A DNA stretch of 64,000 bases from an uncultured bacterium (lineage in GTDB: Bacteria; Planctomycetota; UBA1135; GCA-002686595), in assembly GCA_938083085.1 (NCBI GenBank), contig CALLKX010000013.1:62001-126000 (forward strand), given 5' to 3'. How positions within the stretch are numbered: the stretch's first letter is position 1; the number at the start of each line of letters is the position of its first letter. Shown in pieces: positions 1 through 9,813 of the stretch. Position numbers and translations under genes: made by a program. The notes below the pieces were generated by a model. It worked only from the letters and a program-made list of their open reading frames with translations, was not told the DNA's origin and searched no databases.

Positions 1-1
1 C

Positions 2-733
2 CTCCTCGGTCAGATCCCGCCCGCGGAGGTTGGGCGGAAGTCGTCCCGCCGGGACCTGGTGACAGCGGCGGACGTCGGCGCGGAGCGGCTGGTGGTGGAG
101 CGGCTGAGGGCCCTCGGCGACGGGGCCGCGATTGAGGCCGAGGAGGAGACGTCGGACGAGGTGGCGGATGGGCTGCGGTGGTTCCTGGATCCCCTGGACG
201 GCACCGTCAACTTCGTCCACGGCATCCCGATGTTCAGCGTCTCGTTGGCGCTCTATCGTGGGCCGGAGCCGCTCTTCGGAGTCGTCCATGCGCCCAGGCT
301 GGGTGAGACGTTCGTGGCAGCCCGAGGGGCGGGTTGCTGGCTACTGGAGACACCGGGGGGACCCTCTCGCCTCTCGGTCAGCGCGACCTCCGAGCTGTCG
401 GAGTCCATCCTCGCCACCGGGTTCCCGTACCGCCGCGGCGAGCTCGCAAACTCGAACCTCGAGAACTTCGGCCGCTTCTTCAACGACGTTCGGGGCCTGC
501 GGCGTCTCGGCTCCGCGGCCCTCGACCTTGCCTATGTGGCCGCAGGGCGGCTGGATGGCTTCTGGGAACTGCACCTCTCGCCCTTTGATGTGGCGGCTGG
601 GGCGCTGCTCGTCAGGGAGGCTGGGGGCGTCGTGGAGGACTTCCGCGGTGGAGGGCGCTGGCTGCGGGGGGGAGAAATTCTCGCTTGCGCGCCAGGCCTG
701 CGGGCGCCGATGGCGTCCCGCCTCCAGGGCTGA
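2..733 (+). CDS. Inositol monophosphatase family protein (5' end outside window)
   Basis: This is a Mg2+-dependent sugar/inositol phosphate phosphatase of the IMPase/FIG superfamily. The frame is open from base 2, and the residues before the first possible start (GTG at 59) already match the family pattern (SSRRDLVTAADVGAE, the N-terminal D-x-V-T-x-x-D element), so the gene begins upstream of the window. Metal-binding motifs are present: an acidic EEE run, then DPLDGTVNF (the DPxDGTxNF signature), and near the C-terminus FDVAAGALLVREAGG (usual form WDxAAG...EAGG, here with Phe for Trp). It ends with TGA at 731-733. The substrate cannot be told from sequence: myo-inositol-1-phosphate, histidinol phosphate or PAP (3'-phosphoadenosine 5'-phosphate) are all handled by relatives. 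The family call is firm and the exact role open. Confidence 0.88.
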   Translation, partial: LLGQIPPAEVGRKSSRRDLVTAADVGAERLVVERLRALGDGAAIEAEEETSDEVADGLRWFLDPLDGTVNFVHGIPMFSVSLALYRGPEPLFGVVHAPRLGETFVAARGAGCWLLETPGGPSRLSVSATSELSESILATGFPYRRGELANSNLENFGRFFNDVRGLRRLGSAALDLAYVAAGRLDGFWELHLSPFDVAAGALLVREAGGVVEDFRGGGRWLRGGEILACAPGLRAPMASRLQG

Positions 734-963
734 GGGTACAGGGCTCTAGGCGGGGGGCTCTGCGCTGGAGGCTCTGCGCTGAGGGCTGGGCGCGGCCCGT
801 GGCCCATGACAGCGATAACCAGCGGCTCTCGCCGGGGACATTCCCGCTCCATGAGCCTTGAGCCCGGGTCGTTGTGCCGCAGAATACTGCGCCTCGTGCT
901 TCCGCGGGGACCCTCCGTGGCCCTGTTCGGAGGAGGCCCTACGATCCAACCCAGAGACAAGTC

Positions 964-1563
964 ATGGCTTCGCTCATCAACCAGAAAGCTCCCGCGTTCA
1001 CCGCGCCCGCCGTCATGCCCGACGGCACCACCAAGGAGATCAGCCTCTCCGACTACGCCGGCAAGTACGTCGCGCTCGTCTTCTACCCGAAGGACTTCAC
1101 CTTCGTGTGCCCCTCAGAGCTCATCGCCCTTGATCACAAGTGCGCCGAGCTCGCGGACAAGAACACCGTCATCCTTGGCGTCAGCATGGACGACGCCGAG
1201 ACCCACGCCAAGTGGCGCGAGACGGCGATCGACGACGGCGGCATTGGCGCCCTCCAGTACGCCTTGATCGCCGACGACGCCAAGAAGCTCTCCGATTCGT
1301 ACGACGTGGTCCACGAGGCCTCTGGCTTCAGCTATCGCGCGACGTTCCTGATCGACAAGGACGGTGTCGTGCAGAGCGCGACCCATAACAACCTGCCCCT
1401 CGGTCGCAGCATGGACGAGCTCGTCCGCATGGTCGACGCCCTCCAGTTCCACGAGGAGAACGGCGAGGTCTGCCCCGCCAACTGGCAGCCCGGCAAGGCC
1501 GGCATGCAGGCGACCGCCGAGGGCGTCAAGTCTTACCTCAAGGAGCACGCCTCCTCGCTCTGA
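964..1563 (+). CDS. 2-Cys peroxiredoxin (AhpC/Prx1 type)
   Basis: This 199-residue cytosolic thiol peroxidase reduces H2O2 and organic peroxides. The peroxidatic cysteine is C49 in DFTFVCPSEL and the resolving cysteine is C170 in GEVCPANW, which is the typical two-Cys arrangement and length. I start at ATG 964 because MASLINQKAPAFTAPA matches the usual family N-terminus, while the in-frame sequence upstream has no family similarity. A TACGAT hexamer (940-945) lies 18 nt before the start. The gene appears monocistronic: 230 nt separate it from the upstream phosphatase, and two hairpins follow its stop. No dedicated reductase such as AhpF lies nearby, so the electron donor (probably thioredoxin) is inferred. 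Confidence 0.95.
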   Translation: MASLINQKAPAFTAPAVMPDGTTKEISLSDYAGKYVALVFYPKDFTFVCPSELIALDHKCAELADKNTVILGVSMDDAETHAKWRETAIDDGGIGALQYALIADDAKKLSDSYDVVHEASGFSYRATFLIDKDGVVQSATHNNLPLGRSMDELVRMVDALQFHEENGEVCPANWQPGKAGMQATAEGVKSYLKEHASSL

Positions 1564-1578
1564 TCGAGGCACAGGATG

Positions 1579-1600
1579 CTCGGGCCCACAAGGGCCCGAG
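1579..1600 (+). terminator. First hairpin after the peroxiredoxin gene
   Basis: A perfect 9-bp GC-rich stem (1579-1587 with 1592-1600) closes a 4-nt ACAA loop 16 nt after the peroxiredoxin stop. There is no T-run, so it probably acts together with the stronger hairpin that follows or stabilises the mRNA end. Confidence 0.5.
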
Positions 1601-1610
1601 TGGACCCTCT

Positions 1611-1660
1611 GGACGGGTCCTGGCGCCCTCCAAGGGGTGCCGGGACCCGTCCATTTTGTT
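1611..1660 (+). terminator. Rho-independent terminator of the peroxiredoxin gene
   Basis: A perfect 10-bp outer stem GGACGGGTCC/GGACCCGTCC (1611-1620 with 1643-1652) with an inner GGC/GCC-type stem is followed directly by the T-rich run ATTTTGTT (1653-1660). This is the clearest intrinsic terminator on the plus strand here, and it separates the peroxiredoxin gene from the uvrA operon. Confidence 0.78.
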
Positions 1661-1732
1661 CCCCCAGCTGCAGATGGGGGGCCTGCGGCATTTCGCCGGC
1701 TTCGCGTGACTGGTGCGTGGGATCTCCGCTGT

Positions 1733-1738
1733 TATCCT
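1733..1738 (+). promoter_or_regulatory. uvrA: Possible -10 hexamer (TATCCT) for the uvrA operon
   Basis: TATCCT lies after the peroxiredoxin terminator and before uvrA, in a stretch that must hold the operon promoter. No convincing -35 element is seen at 16-18 nt. This would give a leader of about 150 nt. Confidence 0.25.
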
Positions 1739-1834
1739 GATCGGCTTGAGGGTGCCCCTTGGAAGTCTCCAGGGGCCGTACCACTCGATGCCCGGGGCCG
1801 AAACGTCTGCCCCGCTCATCCGCCCAGCCCGGCC

Positions 1835-1874
1835 CCACCACCGGCCACCACCACCGGCCACCACCGCCCGGCCA
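1835..1874 (+). repeat. Short CCACCACCGGCC-type tandem repeat in the uvrA leader
   Basis: About three imperfect 13-nt units (starting near 1835, 1848 and 1861) lie 20-60 nt before the uvrA start codon. The rest of the 1661-1894 gap shows nothing I recognise apart from the possible -10 hexamer. Confidence 0.45.
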
Positions 1875-1894
1875 CACCGCCCGCCAACGAACCG

Positions 1895-4800
1895 ATGTCT
1901 TCTCGATCGAAAGCCACCGCGACTCCGGGCTCCGATGCTGGCGAAATCGTGATTCGGGGTGCGAGACAGAACAACCTCCGCTCGGTGGATGTGAGCATGC
2001 CCAGGGGGGCTCTCGTGGCGGTCACCGGCGTCTCGGGTTCAGGGAAGTCCTCGCTCGCGTTCGACACCCTCTTCCGGGAGGGACAGCGCCGCTTCCTTGA
2101 GACCCTCTCGGCCTACGCCCGGCAGTTCCTCGGTGGGCTCCAGAAGCCGGACGTGGACTCGATCGAGGGCTTGTCCCCGGCGATCGCCGTGGACCAGAAG
2201 AGCATCGCGCGGGGCAACCGCTCGACCGTTGGTACGCTGACCGAGGTCGTCGACCACCTCAGGGTCCTCTACGCGCGTGCGGGAGTCGCTCACAGCCCGT
2301 GGTGCGATCTCCCGGTGGAATCGCGCACACCGGAGGCGGTGGTTCAGGAGCTCCTCGCCGCTCACGCGGGGAAGAAGCTCGTGGTGGCGGCTCCGTTGAT
2401 CAAGGATCGCAAGGGCTCCTTCCGCGCCCTCTTCCAGGATCTGCAGCGGCGAGGCTTCGTTCGCGCGCGAGTGGATGGGGAGGTCGTTCGGCTGGAGGAG
2501 GCTCCGGAGCTCGAGCGCTACAAGCGCCACACCGTGGAGGTCATCGTCGACCGCCTCAAGCCCGACGCGGCGGAGCCCGGCCGCCTGCGGGATGCGGTGG
2601 AGCAGGCGCTGGACCTGGGTGGCGGCGAGGTGGTCGCGATCGGCGTGGATGATGAGCGGACCTGGTCGACCCAGCGGGTCTGTCCGGAGACTGGCCGCGA
2701 GCTGCCCGAGCTCGAGCCCCGCTTGTTCTCCTTCAACTCTCCGCACGGCGCCTGCGGTGCCTGCGGGGGGCTCGGCGTCCTCAAGGCGCCCTCGGAAGCT
2801 GCGGTGGTGCGCGACCCCTCGCTCACGCTCCGGGAGGGTGCCCTGGCGGTGACCAAGGCGGCGGGGACCGGCCTCCTCTTTCCCAACGTGGACTTCGAGT
2901 TCCTGGAGCGGGTCGGGGAGTCGGCTGGCTTCGACCTCGATACGCCCTGGTCGGAGATGAGTCGCAAGGCGCGCCACGCCGTGCTCGAGGGCACCGGCGA
3001 GGAGCGCTACCGCGACGCGTTCAAGTGGAACGGGCAGCGCTCCCGCGGGAAGGGGAGCTGGAACCGGGTCTTCCACGGCGTCCTCGGGAACCTGAGGCGC
3101 GCGCTCGCCAAGGGCTCGCGCCGCAAGATGGTGGAGCGGTTCCTCTCCGAGCAGGTCTGTACGGAGTGCGACGGGTCGCGGATCAACCTCTTTGCGCGCC
3201 ACGTGCGCTTTGGCGGCCTGCGCTTCGCGGACCTGACTTCGGGGCCGGTCTCCGAGCTCGTGGAGCGCCTCGAGTCCGCCGAGGTGACCAAGCGCCAGGG
3301 GCGCATCGCCCGGGACCTCCTGCTGGAGATCGAGCGGCGGGTGCGCTTCCTGGTGGATGTGGGCCTGGGTTACCTGACCCTCGATCGGGGCGCGGACACC
3401 CTTTCCGGTGGAGAGGCCCAGCGCATCCGGCTCGCCGCCCAGCTGGGCGCCGGGCTCCAGGGCGTGCTCTACGTGCTAGATGAGCCGTCGATTGGACTCC
3501 ATGCGCGGGACCACGACCGCCTGCTCGGAGCCCTCGCGAATCTTCGCGATGCAGGCAACAGCGTGGTCATCGTCGAGCACGATGAGTCGACGCTCCGGAG
3601 CGCGGACTGGCTCATCGATGTGGGCCCCTCCGCGGGCAGCCGCGGTGGGGAGATCGTGGCGGCGGGGCCGCCCCTGGAGGTGGCCAAGTCCGGGGTGGAT
3701 ACGCCGACCGGCCGGCTGCTCCGTGGGGAGATCAAGATCCCAGCGCCCGAGGAGCGGCGCGCCGGGAGCGGGGAGTTTCTGGAGGTCCGCGGAGCCTCTG
3801 CGTTCAACCTCAAGGGGGTCAACGCTCGCATCCCCCTGGGTACTCTGACCGCGGTGACGGGCGTCTCGGGGTCGGGGAAGTCCACCCTTGTAGAGCGCAC
3901 GCTGAAGCGGGCGGTGCTCCGGCACCTGGAGCGCGAGACGCCCGACCCGGGCGCCCACGACGCGGTCCTCGGGCTCGAGCACATTGACGAGATGATCTCG
4001 ATCACGGCGTCGCCCATCGGGCGCACGCCGCGCTCGAACCCCGCCACGTACACCAAGATCTTCGGCCCGATCCGCGAGCTCTTCGCGAGCCTCGCGGAGG
4101 CGAAGATGCGGGGCTACACGAAGTCCCGCTTCAGCTTCAACGTCTCGGGGGGGCGCTGTGAGGAGTGCCTCGGCGCGGGCGTCAAGGTCATGGAGCTTCA
4201 GTTCTTGAGCCCCGTGACGGTCCCCTGCGAGGAGTGCGGCGGGCGGCGCTTTCAGGAGGAGACCCTCGACGTGCGCTACCGCGAGCGGTCCATCGCGGAT
4301 GTGCTGGCGATGACGGTGGAGGAGGCGCACGAGCTGTTCGAGGACCACCCGCTCCTGCGTCGACCCCTGGGGCTGATGATGGACGTGGGGCTCGGCTACC
4401 TGACCCTCGGCCAGCCGTCGCCGACGCTCTCCGGCGGGGAGGCCCAGCGGATCAAGCTGGTCACCCACCTGTCGCGGCGGCCCAGTGGCCACACGCTCTT
4501 CCTCCTGGACGAGCCCACGACAGGGCTCCACATGGAGGACGTCGGCCGGCTGGTGGGCGCCCTGCAGCGCCTGGTGGACAAGGGGCACACGGTGCTTGTG
4601 ATCGAGCACAACCTGGAGCTGGTCCAGGCGGCTGACCACCTGATCGATCTCGGCCCGGAGGGTGGTGAGGGCGGCGGCCGAGTGCTCGGGTGCGGGAGCC
4701 CGGAGGAGCTTGCCGTTCAGGACACGCCCACGGGCGAGGCCCTGCGAGAGCTCACGGATCGTCGCCGCCTGAAGACCCGCCCGCTGCCGCGCTCGCGGAC

Positions 4801-7800
4801 CGTTCGTCAGCCCACGGAGCTGATCGTCGAGGGGGCCAGAACCCACAACCTCAAGGGGGTGGATGTGTCCATCCCGCGCGGGTCCCTGACGGTGATCACG
4901 GGACCCTCGGGCTCGGGGAAGTCGTCCCTTGCACTGGACACGATCTACACCGAGGGCCGGCGCCGCTTCGTGGAGTCACTCTCCACCTACGCGCGCCAGT
5001 TCCTTGGAACCAAGGACAAGCCGCCTGTGGATCGCATCGAGGGCCTCGGGCCCTCCGTGGCCGTAGAAGCCTCCACGGTGCGCGGGCACCCGCGCTCCAC
5101 GGTGGCCACCACGACGGAGATCCACGATCAACTGCGGGTCCTCTATGCCCGCGCGGGCGAGGCCCGGTGTCCTGAGCACGGGGAGCCGCTGCGTCCCGCG
5201 GATCCGGGGAAGGTCACGCGTGAGATCCTCAAGGCCATGGGGGAGCTGGAGGGGACGCCCAAGGGGTGGATCCTCGCTCCCGTGCTCGGGCACTCGGTCA
5301 AGCTGAACACCGGCGCGGAGTCTCTTGGGGATCGCCTCCGGGCCCTCGTGCCCAGCTGGACCTCGGCCGGGTTCGTGCGGGTGATGCTCGACGGGGAAGA
5401 GCACCGGCTCGACGCCGAGGCGCTCCCCTTTGACGAGGCGGAGTCGGTGGACCTCGTTGTGGACCGCGTGAGCTTCTCGACGGCGTCACGGGCTCGTATC
5501 GCGGACGCGGTGGAGCAGGCGGCGGTGGCGTCCCACGGCCGGGTGTCCGTGTTGGTGAAGGGCGGGGCCCGGATCGAGTACAGCACCCACGGCGCCTGCA
5601 CGGCGTGCGGCTTCCAGCTCGGCGCCAAGCTGGAGCCCCGGCACTTCTCCTTCAACACCCACGTCGGCGCGTGCCAGACCTGCGACGGGCTGGGTTCGAT
5701 CTTCCGGGGTGACCCGGGGAAGCTCATCACGGATCCCACCCGTCCCCTCACGGACGGGGCCATCGGCGGGAAGCTCGGCAGGTACCTGGTCAAGGGCAAG
5801 GGGTACTACGAGACGCTGCTGCGGACGGTGGCTCGGTCGCACAGGGTCAACCTGGACAAGCCCCTTGAGAAGCTGAGCGCCAAGCACCAGTCGCTCCTGC
5901 TCCGGGGCACGGGTGCGCGGGAGAGCTACGAGGTCCATGTGTCCAAGCAGATGCGGAACTTCGACTTCGACCAGGAGTACACCTCGCAGTGGACGGGGCT
6001 CTGTGGGCACATCGACGCCTGGCACGCCAAGACCGACGACCCCGAGTGGGCGGGCATTCTTGAGCGGGTCATGACCCGGCAGACCTGTCCGGTCTGCGAG
6101 GGGGAGCGCTTGGCGCCCGCCTACCGGAGCGTGCTCGTGGGGCGCAAGCGGATCCCGCAGGTGCTGGCGATGACCGTGGAGGAGGCGCTTGCGTGGCTTG
6201 GGGCGCTGAAGCTTCGCAAGAACGCAGCCACCGCCATGGACCAGGTGCTCAGCGAGCTGAAGTCGCGGCTCGCGCTCCTGGAGCGAGTCGGGCTTGGGTA
6301 TCTGACCCTCGATCGGTCCGCATCGACGCTCTCGGGCGGCGAGGCGCGCCGCGTTCGTCTCTCGGCGAGCCTGGGCTCCGAGCTGGTGGGCGTGTGCTAC
6401 GTGTTGGATGAGCCCACGGTGGGGCTCCACCCGAGGGACATCGACCAGCTGGCGGGGGCGCTGGAGGACCTACGCGATGCGGGGAACACGGTGCTCGTGG
6501 TAGAGCACGACGCGGAGTTGATGGGGCGCGCGGATCACATCGTGGACATGGGGCCAGGCGCCGGTGTCCTCGGCGGGGAGGTTGTGGCCGAAGGGCGGCC
6601 GGAGGAGATCCGGGCCCATCCGACCTCGGGCACAGGGCGTTACATGCGCGGCGAGGTGGACCTCCGGGCGATCCTTGCCAACGACGCTGCCAGCGAGGAT
6701 GCCGAGCTGGAGGCCGCGCGCCGCAAGGGGCTCGTGGACGCGTTTGGTTCCGAAGACGCCACGGTCCAGCTGAAAGGGGCCCGAGAGCACAACCTGCGCG
6801 CCGTGGACCTCGAGGTCCGCTTCGGTGAGCTGCTGGGGATCTGCGGACCCTCGGGGAGCGGCAAGAGCACCCTGGTCCTGGACGCGCTCGTCCCCGCCAT
6901 TCGAGGCGAGGCGGCCGCCGGCCGATGGAAGAGCGCCAAGGTCCCTGATGGGACCCGCCTCGCGGTGGTGGATGCGACCCCCATCGGGCGGACACCTCAC
7001 AGTGTTCCGGCCACCTACGTCGAGCTGATGCCGCACCTGCGTGAGCTCTTCGCGAAGACACCCGAGGCGCGGATGAGGGGGTTCACGCCGTCGAACTTCT
7101 CCTTCAACTCCACCAAGGGGCGTTGCGCGGGCTGCGATGGGCGCGGGGCCACCCTCGTCGAGATGCAGTTCCTCTCGGACCTCTGGCTAACCTGCGAGGA
7201 GTGCGACGGGTCGCGCTATCAGCCCGAGGTCCTCGAGGTCCGCTACCGCGGGAAGTCCGTCGCAGACGTGCTCGCGATGAGCGTGGATGAGGCCCTCGAG
7301 TTCTTCGAGGCCGCACCGGCACTGCGGAGGATCCTCGTCACTCTCCACGACGTCGGGCTCGGGTACATGTCGCTCGGACAATCCTCGACCACGCTCTCTG
7401 GAGGCGAGGCTCAACGCATCAAGCTGGCCTCCGAGCTCTGGCGCGCGGACTCCCCCTCAGGCGTCGCCCAGCGCAGTGTGCTGGTCCTCGACGAGCCGAC
7501 CACGGGCCTCGCGGCGACAGATGTCGAACACCTCGCGCGCTGCCTCGGACGCCTCGTTCGAAGGGGGAACGCGGTGGTCGTGATCGAGCACCACACAGAA
7601 CTCCTGGAGGTCTGCGACAGGCTCGTGGAGCTTGGCCCTGAGGGCGGCGAAGCCGGTGGCCAGATCATCGCTTCCGGTACGCCTGCTGAGCTTGCCGTGG
7701 ACAAAGCCTCGGTCACCGGACGATGGTTGTCCTCGGCCGGCGGGGCTCAAGGAAAGGCTCGGCCTGGGCGTGAGGCGCCGGGGGAAGGGCGCGTTACCCC

Positions 7801-7942
7801 CAAGGGCTCCCCTGCCAGGAAGGGGTCGACCAAGAGCACCGCGGCCCGCAAGCCCGGCATAAAGGTCAAGGCCGCGTCCGCGCCTGCAGGGCAGCGGGCG
7901 TCGGCGACGGCGACGAAGAAAACGCGGGGGGAGGCTCGATGA
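1895..7942 (+). CDS. uvrA: Double-length UvrA (two UvrA units fused in one 2015-residue protein)
   Basis: UvrA is the damage-recognising ABC ATPase of nucleotide excision repair and normally works as a dimer of about 950-residue chains. Here two complete UvrA units are joined in one chain. Four Walker A motifs start near residues 45, 656, 1003 and 1651, and four LSGGEA signatures near 503, 845, 1479 and 1834, each followed by a DEP Walker B. Unit 1 (about 1-960) keeps a typical UvrB-binding region (KGSFRALF...[10 protein letters not shown]); that of unit 2 (about 970-1940) is more diverged. Both units keep the CxxC-19-CxxC DNA-binding zinc finger. In unit 1 the first pair of zinc finger 1 reads C263-P-E-T266, so the second cysteine is lost; in unit 2 (C1235/C1238) it is intact. 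A basic Lys/Ala/Pro tail ends the protein. I start at ATG 1895, since upstream codons are low-complexity leader. The XPB gene overlaps the stop by ATGA. Confidence 0.95.
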   Translation: MSSRSKATATPGSDAGEIVIRGARQNNLRSVDVSMPRGALVAVTGVSGSGKSSLAFDTLFREGQRRFLETLSAYARQFLGGLQKPDVDSIEGLSPAIAVDQKSIARGNRSTVGTLTEVVDHLRVLYARAGVAHSPWCDLPVESRTPEAVVQELLAAHAGKKLVVAAPLIKDRKGSFRALFQDLQRRGFVRARVDGEVVRLEEAPELERYKRHTVEVIVDRLKPDAAEPGRLRDAVEQALDLGGGEVVAIGVDDERTWSTQRVCPETGRELPELEPRLFSFNSPHGACGACGGLGVLKAPSEAAVVRDPSLTLREGALAVTKAAGTGLLFPNVDFEFLERVGESAGFDLDTPWSEMSRKARHAVLEGTGEERYRDAFKWNGQRSRGKGSWNRVFHGVLGNLRRALAKGSRRKMVERFLSEQVCTECDGSRINLFARHVRFGGLRFADLTSGPVSELVERLESAEVTKRQGRIARDLLLEIERRVRFLVDVGLGYLTLDRGADTLSGGEAQRIRLAAQLGAGLQGVLYVLDEPSIGLHARDHDRLLGALANLRDAGNSVVIVEHDESTLRSADWLIDVGPSAGSRGGEIVAAGPPLEVAKSGVDTPTGRLLRGEIKIPAPEERRAGSGEFLEVRGASAFNLKGVNARIPLGTLTAVTGVSGSGKSTLVERTLKRAVLRHLERETPDPGAHDAVLGLEHIDEMISITASPIGRTPRSNPATYTKIFGPIRELFASLAEAKMRGYTKSRFSFNVSGGRCEECLGAGVKVMELQFLSPVTVPCEECGGRRFQEETLDVRYRERSIADVLAMTVEEAHELFEDHPLLRRPLGLMMDVGLGYLTLGQPSPTLSGGEAQRIKLVTHLSRRPSGHTLFLLDEPTTGLHMEDVGRLVGALQRLVDKGHTVLVIEHNLELVQAADHLIDLGPEGGEGGGRVLGCGSPEELAVQDTPTGEALRELTDRRRLKTRPLPRSRTVRQPTELIVEGARTHNLKGVDVSIPRGSLTVITGPSGSGKSSLALDTIYTEGRRRFVESLSTYARQFLGTKDKPPVDRIEGLGPSVAVEASTVRGHPRSTVATTTEIHDQLRVLYARAGEARCPEHGEPLRPADPGKVTREILKAMGELEGTPKGWILAPVLGHSVKLNTGAESLGDRLRALVPSWTSAGFVRVMLDGEEHRLDAEALPFDEAESVDLVVDRVSFSTASRARIADAVEQAAVASHGRVSVLVKGGARIEYSTHGACTACGFQLGAKLEPRHFSFNTHVGACQTCDGLGSIFRGDPGKLITDPTRPLTDGAIGGKLGRYLVKGKGYYETLLRTVARSHRVNLDKPLEKLSAKHQSLLLRGTGARESYEVHVSKQMRNFDFDQEYTSQWTGLCGHIDAWHAKTDDPEWAGILERVMTRQTCPVCEGERLAPAYRSVLVGRKRIPQVLAMTVEEALAWLGALKLRKNAATAMDQVLSELKSRLALLERVGLGYLTLDRSASTLSGGEARRVRLSASLGSELVGVCYVLDEPTVGLHPRDIDQLAGALEDLRDAGNTVLVVEHDAELMGRADHIVDMGPGAGVLGGEVVAEGRPEEIRAHPTSGTGRYMRGEVDLRAILANDAASEDAELEAARRKGLVDAFGSEDATVQLKGAREHNLRAVDLEVRFGELLGICGPSGSGKSTLVLDALVPAIRGEAAAGRWKSAKVPDGTRLAVVDATPIGRTPHSVPATYVELMPHLRELFAKTPEARMRGFTPSNFSFNSTKGRCAGCDGRGATLVEMQFLSDLWLTCEECDGSRYQPEVLEVRYRGKSVADVLAMSVDEALEFFEAAPALRRILVTLHDVGLGYMSLGQSSTTLSGGEAQRIKLASELWRADSPSGVAQRSVLVLDEPTTGLAATDVEHLARCLGRLVRRGNAVVVIEHHTELLEVCDRLVELGPEGGEAGGQIIASGTPAELAVDKASVTGRWLSSAGGAQGKARPGREAPGEGRVTPKGSPARKGSTKSTAARKPGIKVKAASAPAGQRASATATKKTRGEAR

Positions 7943-9813
7943 CCCACGGCAAGCCCCAATCTGAGGTCTCGCGGCTCCATGCGCCGCTGCCCACGAATCC
8001 GCTCATCGTGCAGAGCGACCGCACGTTGATGCTGCACACGGTCCGAGCGCGGGTGGACGCGGATGGTCGGCCCGAGCGGGACGAGGACGGCAATCCGCTC
8101 ACCGAGGAGCACCCGCTCTTCACCGCCGCGCGGGATGAACTGAGCGTGTTCGCCGAGCTTGAGAAGAGCCCGGACTACCTTCACACCTACAGGTTGACGT
8201 CGGTCTCGGTGTGGAACGCGGCGGCGGTTGGAGTCACGGCCGAGGCGATCGAGGAGGTGCTCTTCCGGTACGCGTGCGTCCCCGTCCCCGGCGGAGTCGT
8301 GGATGATATCCGGGGCTGGATCGGGCGCTACGGGCTCCTCCGGATCGAGCGCGCGGCGGACGGGCCCCGGGAGTTTGAGCTCCTCGGTGGCGAGGCTGGC
8401 CTCCTCGAGGAGGTGCTCGAGCACAAGGCCATTCAAGCCCTCTGCGAGGTTTCTGATGGGCCGGATGGAAGGCGCGCCTTCGTGACCGGCATCGAGCGGG
8501 GGGACCTCAAGCAGAAGCTGATCCGCATCGGGTACCCGGTGGATGACCGCGGCGGTTATCTGGAGGGCGACCCCCTGGAGATCCAGTTCAAGGAGGTCAC
8601 CTCGGAAGGGAAGCCCTTCGTTCTCCGTGACTATCAGCGCGGGGCCGCCGAGGCCTTCCATGCGGGGGGCACGGTCATGGGCGGGAGCGGCGTGGTGGTT
8701 CTGCCCTGCGGCGCGGGGAAGACCGTGACGGGGATGGCGGTCATGAGCCTGGTGGGTGCGAAGACGCTGATCCTCACCACCAACACCGTCGCCGTGCGGC
8801 AGTGGCGAGAGGAGTTGCTGGACAAGACGGAGCTGCGGCCAGAGGACGTGGGGGAGTACACAGGTGAGACCAAGGACCTGTGCCCCGTGACCGTCAGCAC
8901 TTACCAGATGATGACCTGGCGCAGGTCGAAGACGGGGGAGTTCGAGCACTTCGAGGTCTTCCGATCCCAGAACTGGGGGCTCGTCGTCTACGACGAGGTC
9001 CACCTGCTGCCGGCGCCAATCTTCCGGGTCACCGCGGAGCTCCAGGCTCGTCGGCGACTGGGCCTGACGGCGACGCTGGTCCGTGAGGACAACAAGGAGG
9101 AAGAGGTGTTCTGCCTCATCGGGCCCAAGCGCTACGACGTCCCCTGGAAGGTGCTGGAGGGGCAGGGGTTCATCGCCGAGGCGCGGTGCGTCGAGGTCCG
9201 GGTGGCCTTCTCCGAAGCGGACCGGCGCTCGTACGCGGCGGCGCCCCCGCGGCAGCAGTTCCGGCGGGCCTCGGAGAACCCTGGCAAGCTGCCCATCGTC
9301 CGGTCTCTCGTGAAGCAGCACGCGGGGGAGCGTGTGCTCGTTATCGGTCAGTATCTGGACCAGCTCCGCGCCATCGCCAAGGCGCTGGATGCCCCGCTCC
9401 TGACAGGTCGGACCCCCAACGTGGAGCGGGAGCGGCTGTACGCCGCCTTCCGAAACGGCGAAGTCGAGCTCCTCGTGCTGTCGAAGGTGGGCAACTTCGC
9501 TGTGGACCTCCCGGATGCGTCCGTCGCAATCCAGGTCTCGGGGACGTTCGGTTCCCGTCAAGAGGAGGCTCAACGTCTCGGGCGGGTGCTCCGTCCCAAG
9601 TCCGACGGCAGCGGCGCCACGTTCTATTCGGTGGTGACGCTGGGCTCCCGGGATCAGGACTTCTCGGAGAAGCGGCAGCTGTTCCTGACCGAGCAGGGCT
9701 ACTCGTACGAAATCATCCACGCAGAGAGCGCGGACCTGGAGGACGTGGCCCCTGGCGCCGCGGCTCCGGGTGATCAGACCCATGCCAGCCTCCCCGAGGG
9801 CGACGTAGAGTGA
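7939..9813 (+). CDS. XPB/Rad25-family DNA helicase
   Basis: This 624-residue superfamily 2 helicase resembles eukaryotic XPB/archaeal Rad25, the 3'-5' DNA translocase that opens DNA around lesions. Motifs seen: Walker A LPCGAGKT (K261), DEVH box at 352-355, motif III-like GLTAT followed by the charged LVREDNKEEE stretch typical of XPB, and the C-terminal motif V/VI region ending QRLGRVLRPK. The N-terminal 200 residues look like the bacterial XPB damage-recognition-like region. The start codon overlaps the uvrA stop (ATGA), and the next gene overlaps its own stop (GTGA), so all three are probably translationally coupled. Joint work with UvrA in excision repair is inferred from this coupling; bacterial XPBs have been studied biochemically but their pathway is unsettled. 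Confidence 0.93.
   Translation: MTHGKPQSEVSRLHAPLPTNPLIVQSDRTLMLHTVRARVDADGRPERDEDGNPLTEEHPLFTAARDELSVFAELEKSPDYLHTYRLTSVSVWNAAAVGVTAEAIEEVLFRYACVPVPGGVVDDIRGWIGRYGLLRIERAADGPREFELLGGEAGLLEEVLEHKAIQALCEVSDGPDGRRAFVTGIERGDLKQKLIRIGYPVDDRGGYLEGDPLEIQFKEVTSEGKPFVLRDYQRGAAEAFHAGGTVMGGSGVVVLPCGAGKTVTGMAVMSLVGAKTLILTTNTVAVRQWREELLDKTELRPEDVGEYTGETKDLCPVTVSTYQMMTWRRSKTGEFEHFEVFRSQNWGLVVYDEVHLLPAPIFRVTAELQARRRLGLTATLVREDNKEEEVFCLIGPKRYDVPWKVLEGQGFIAEARCVEVRVAFSEADRRSYAAAPPRQQFRRASENPGKLPIVRSLVKQHAGERVLVIGQYLDQLRAIAKALDAPLLTGRTPNVERERLYAAFRNGEVELLVLSKVGNFAVDLPDASVAIQVSGTFGSRQEEAQRLGRVLRPKSDGSGATFYSVVTLGSRDQDFSEKRQLFLTEQGYSYEIIHAESADLEDVAPGAAAPGDQTHASLPEGDVE

Noticed and set aside
756-784. GGCTCTGCGCTG direct repeat after the phosphatase gene
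   Set aside because: Only two copies with a 14-bp period; too little to relate to the 15-bp arrays.
7747-9783. A 678-codon open frame on the minus strand
   Set aside because: It lies fully opposite uvrA's end and the XPB gene, which have strong family motifs; long antisense frames are expected at this GC content.
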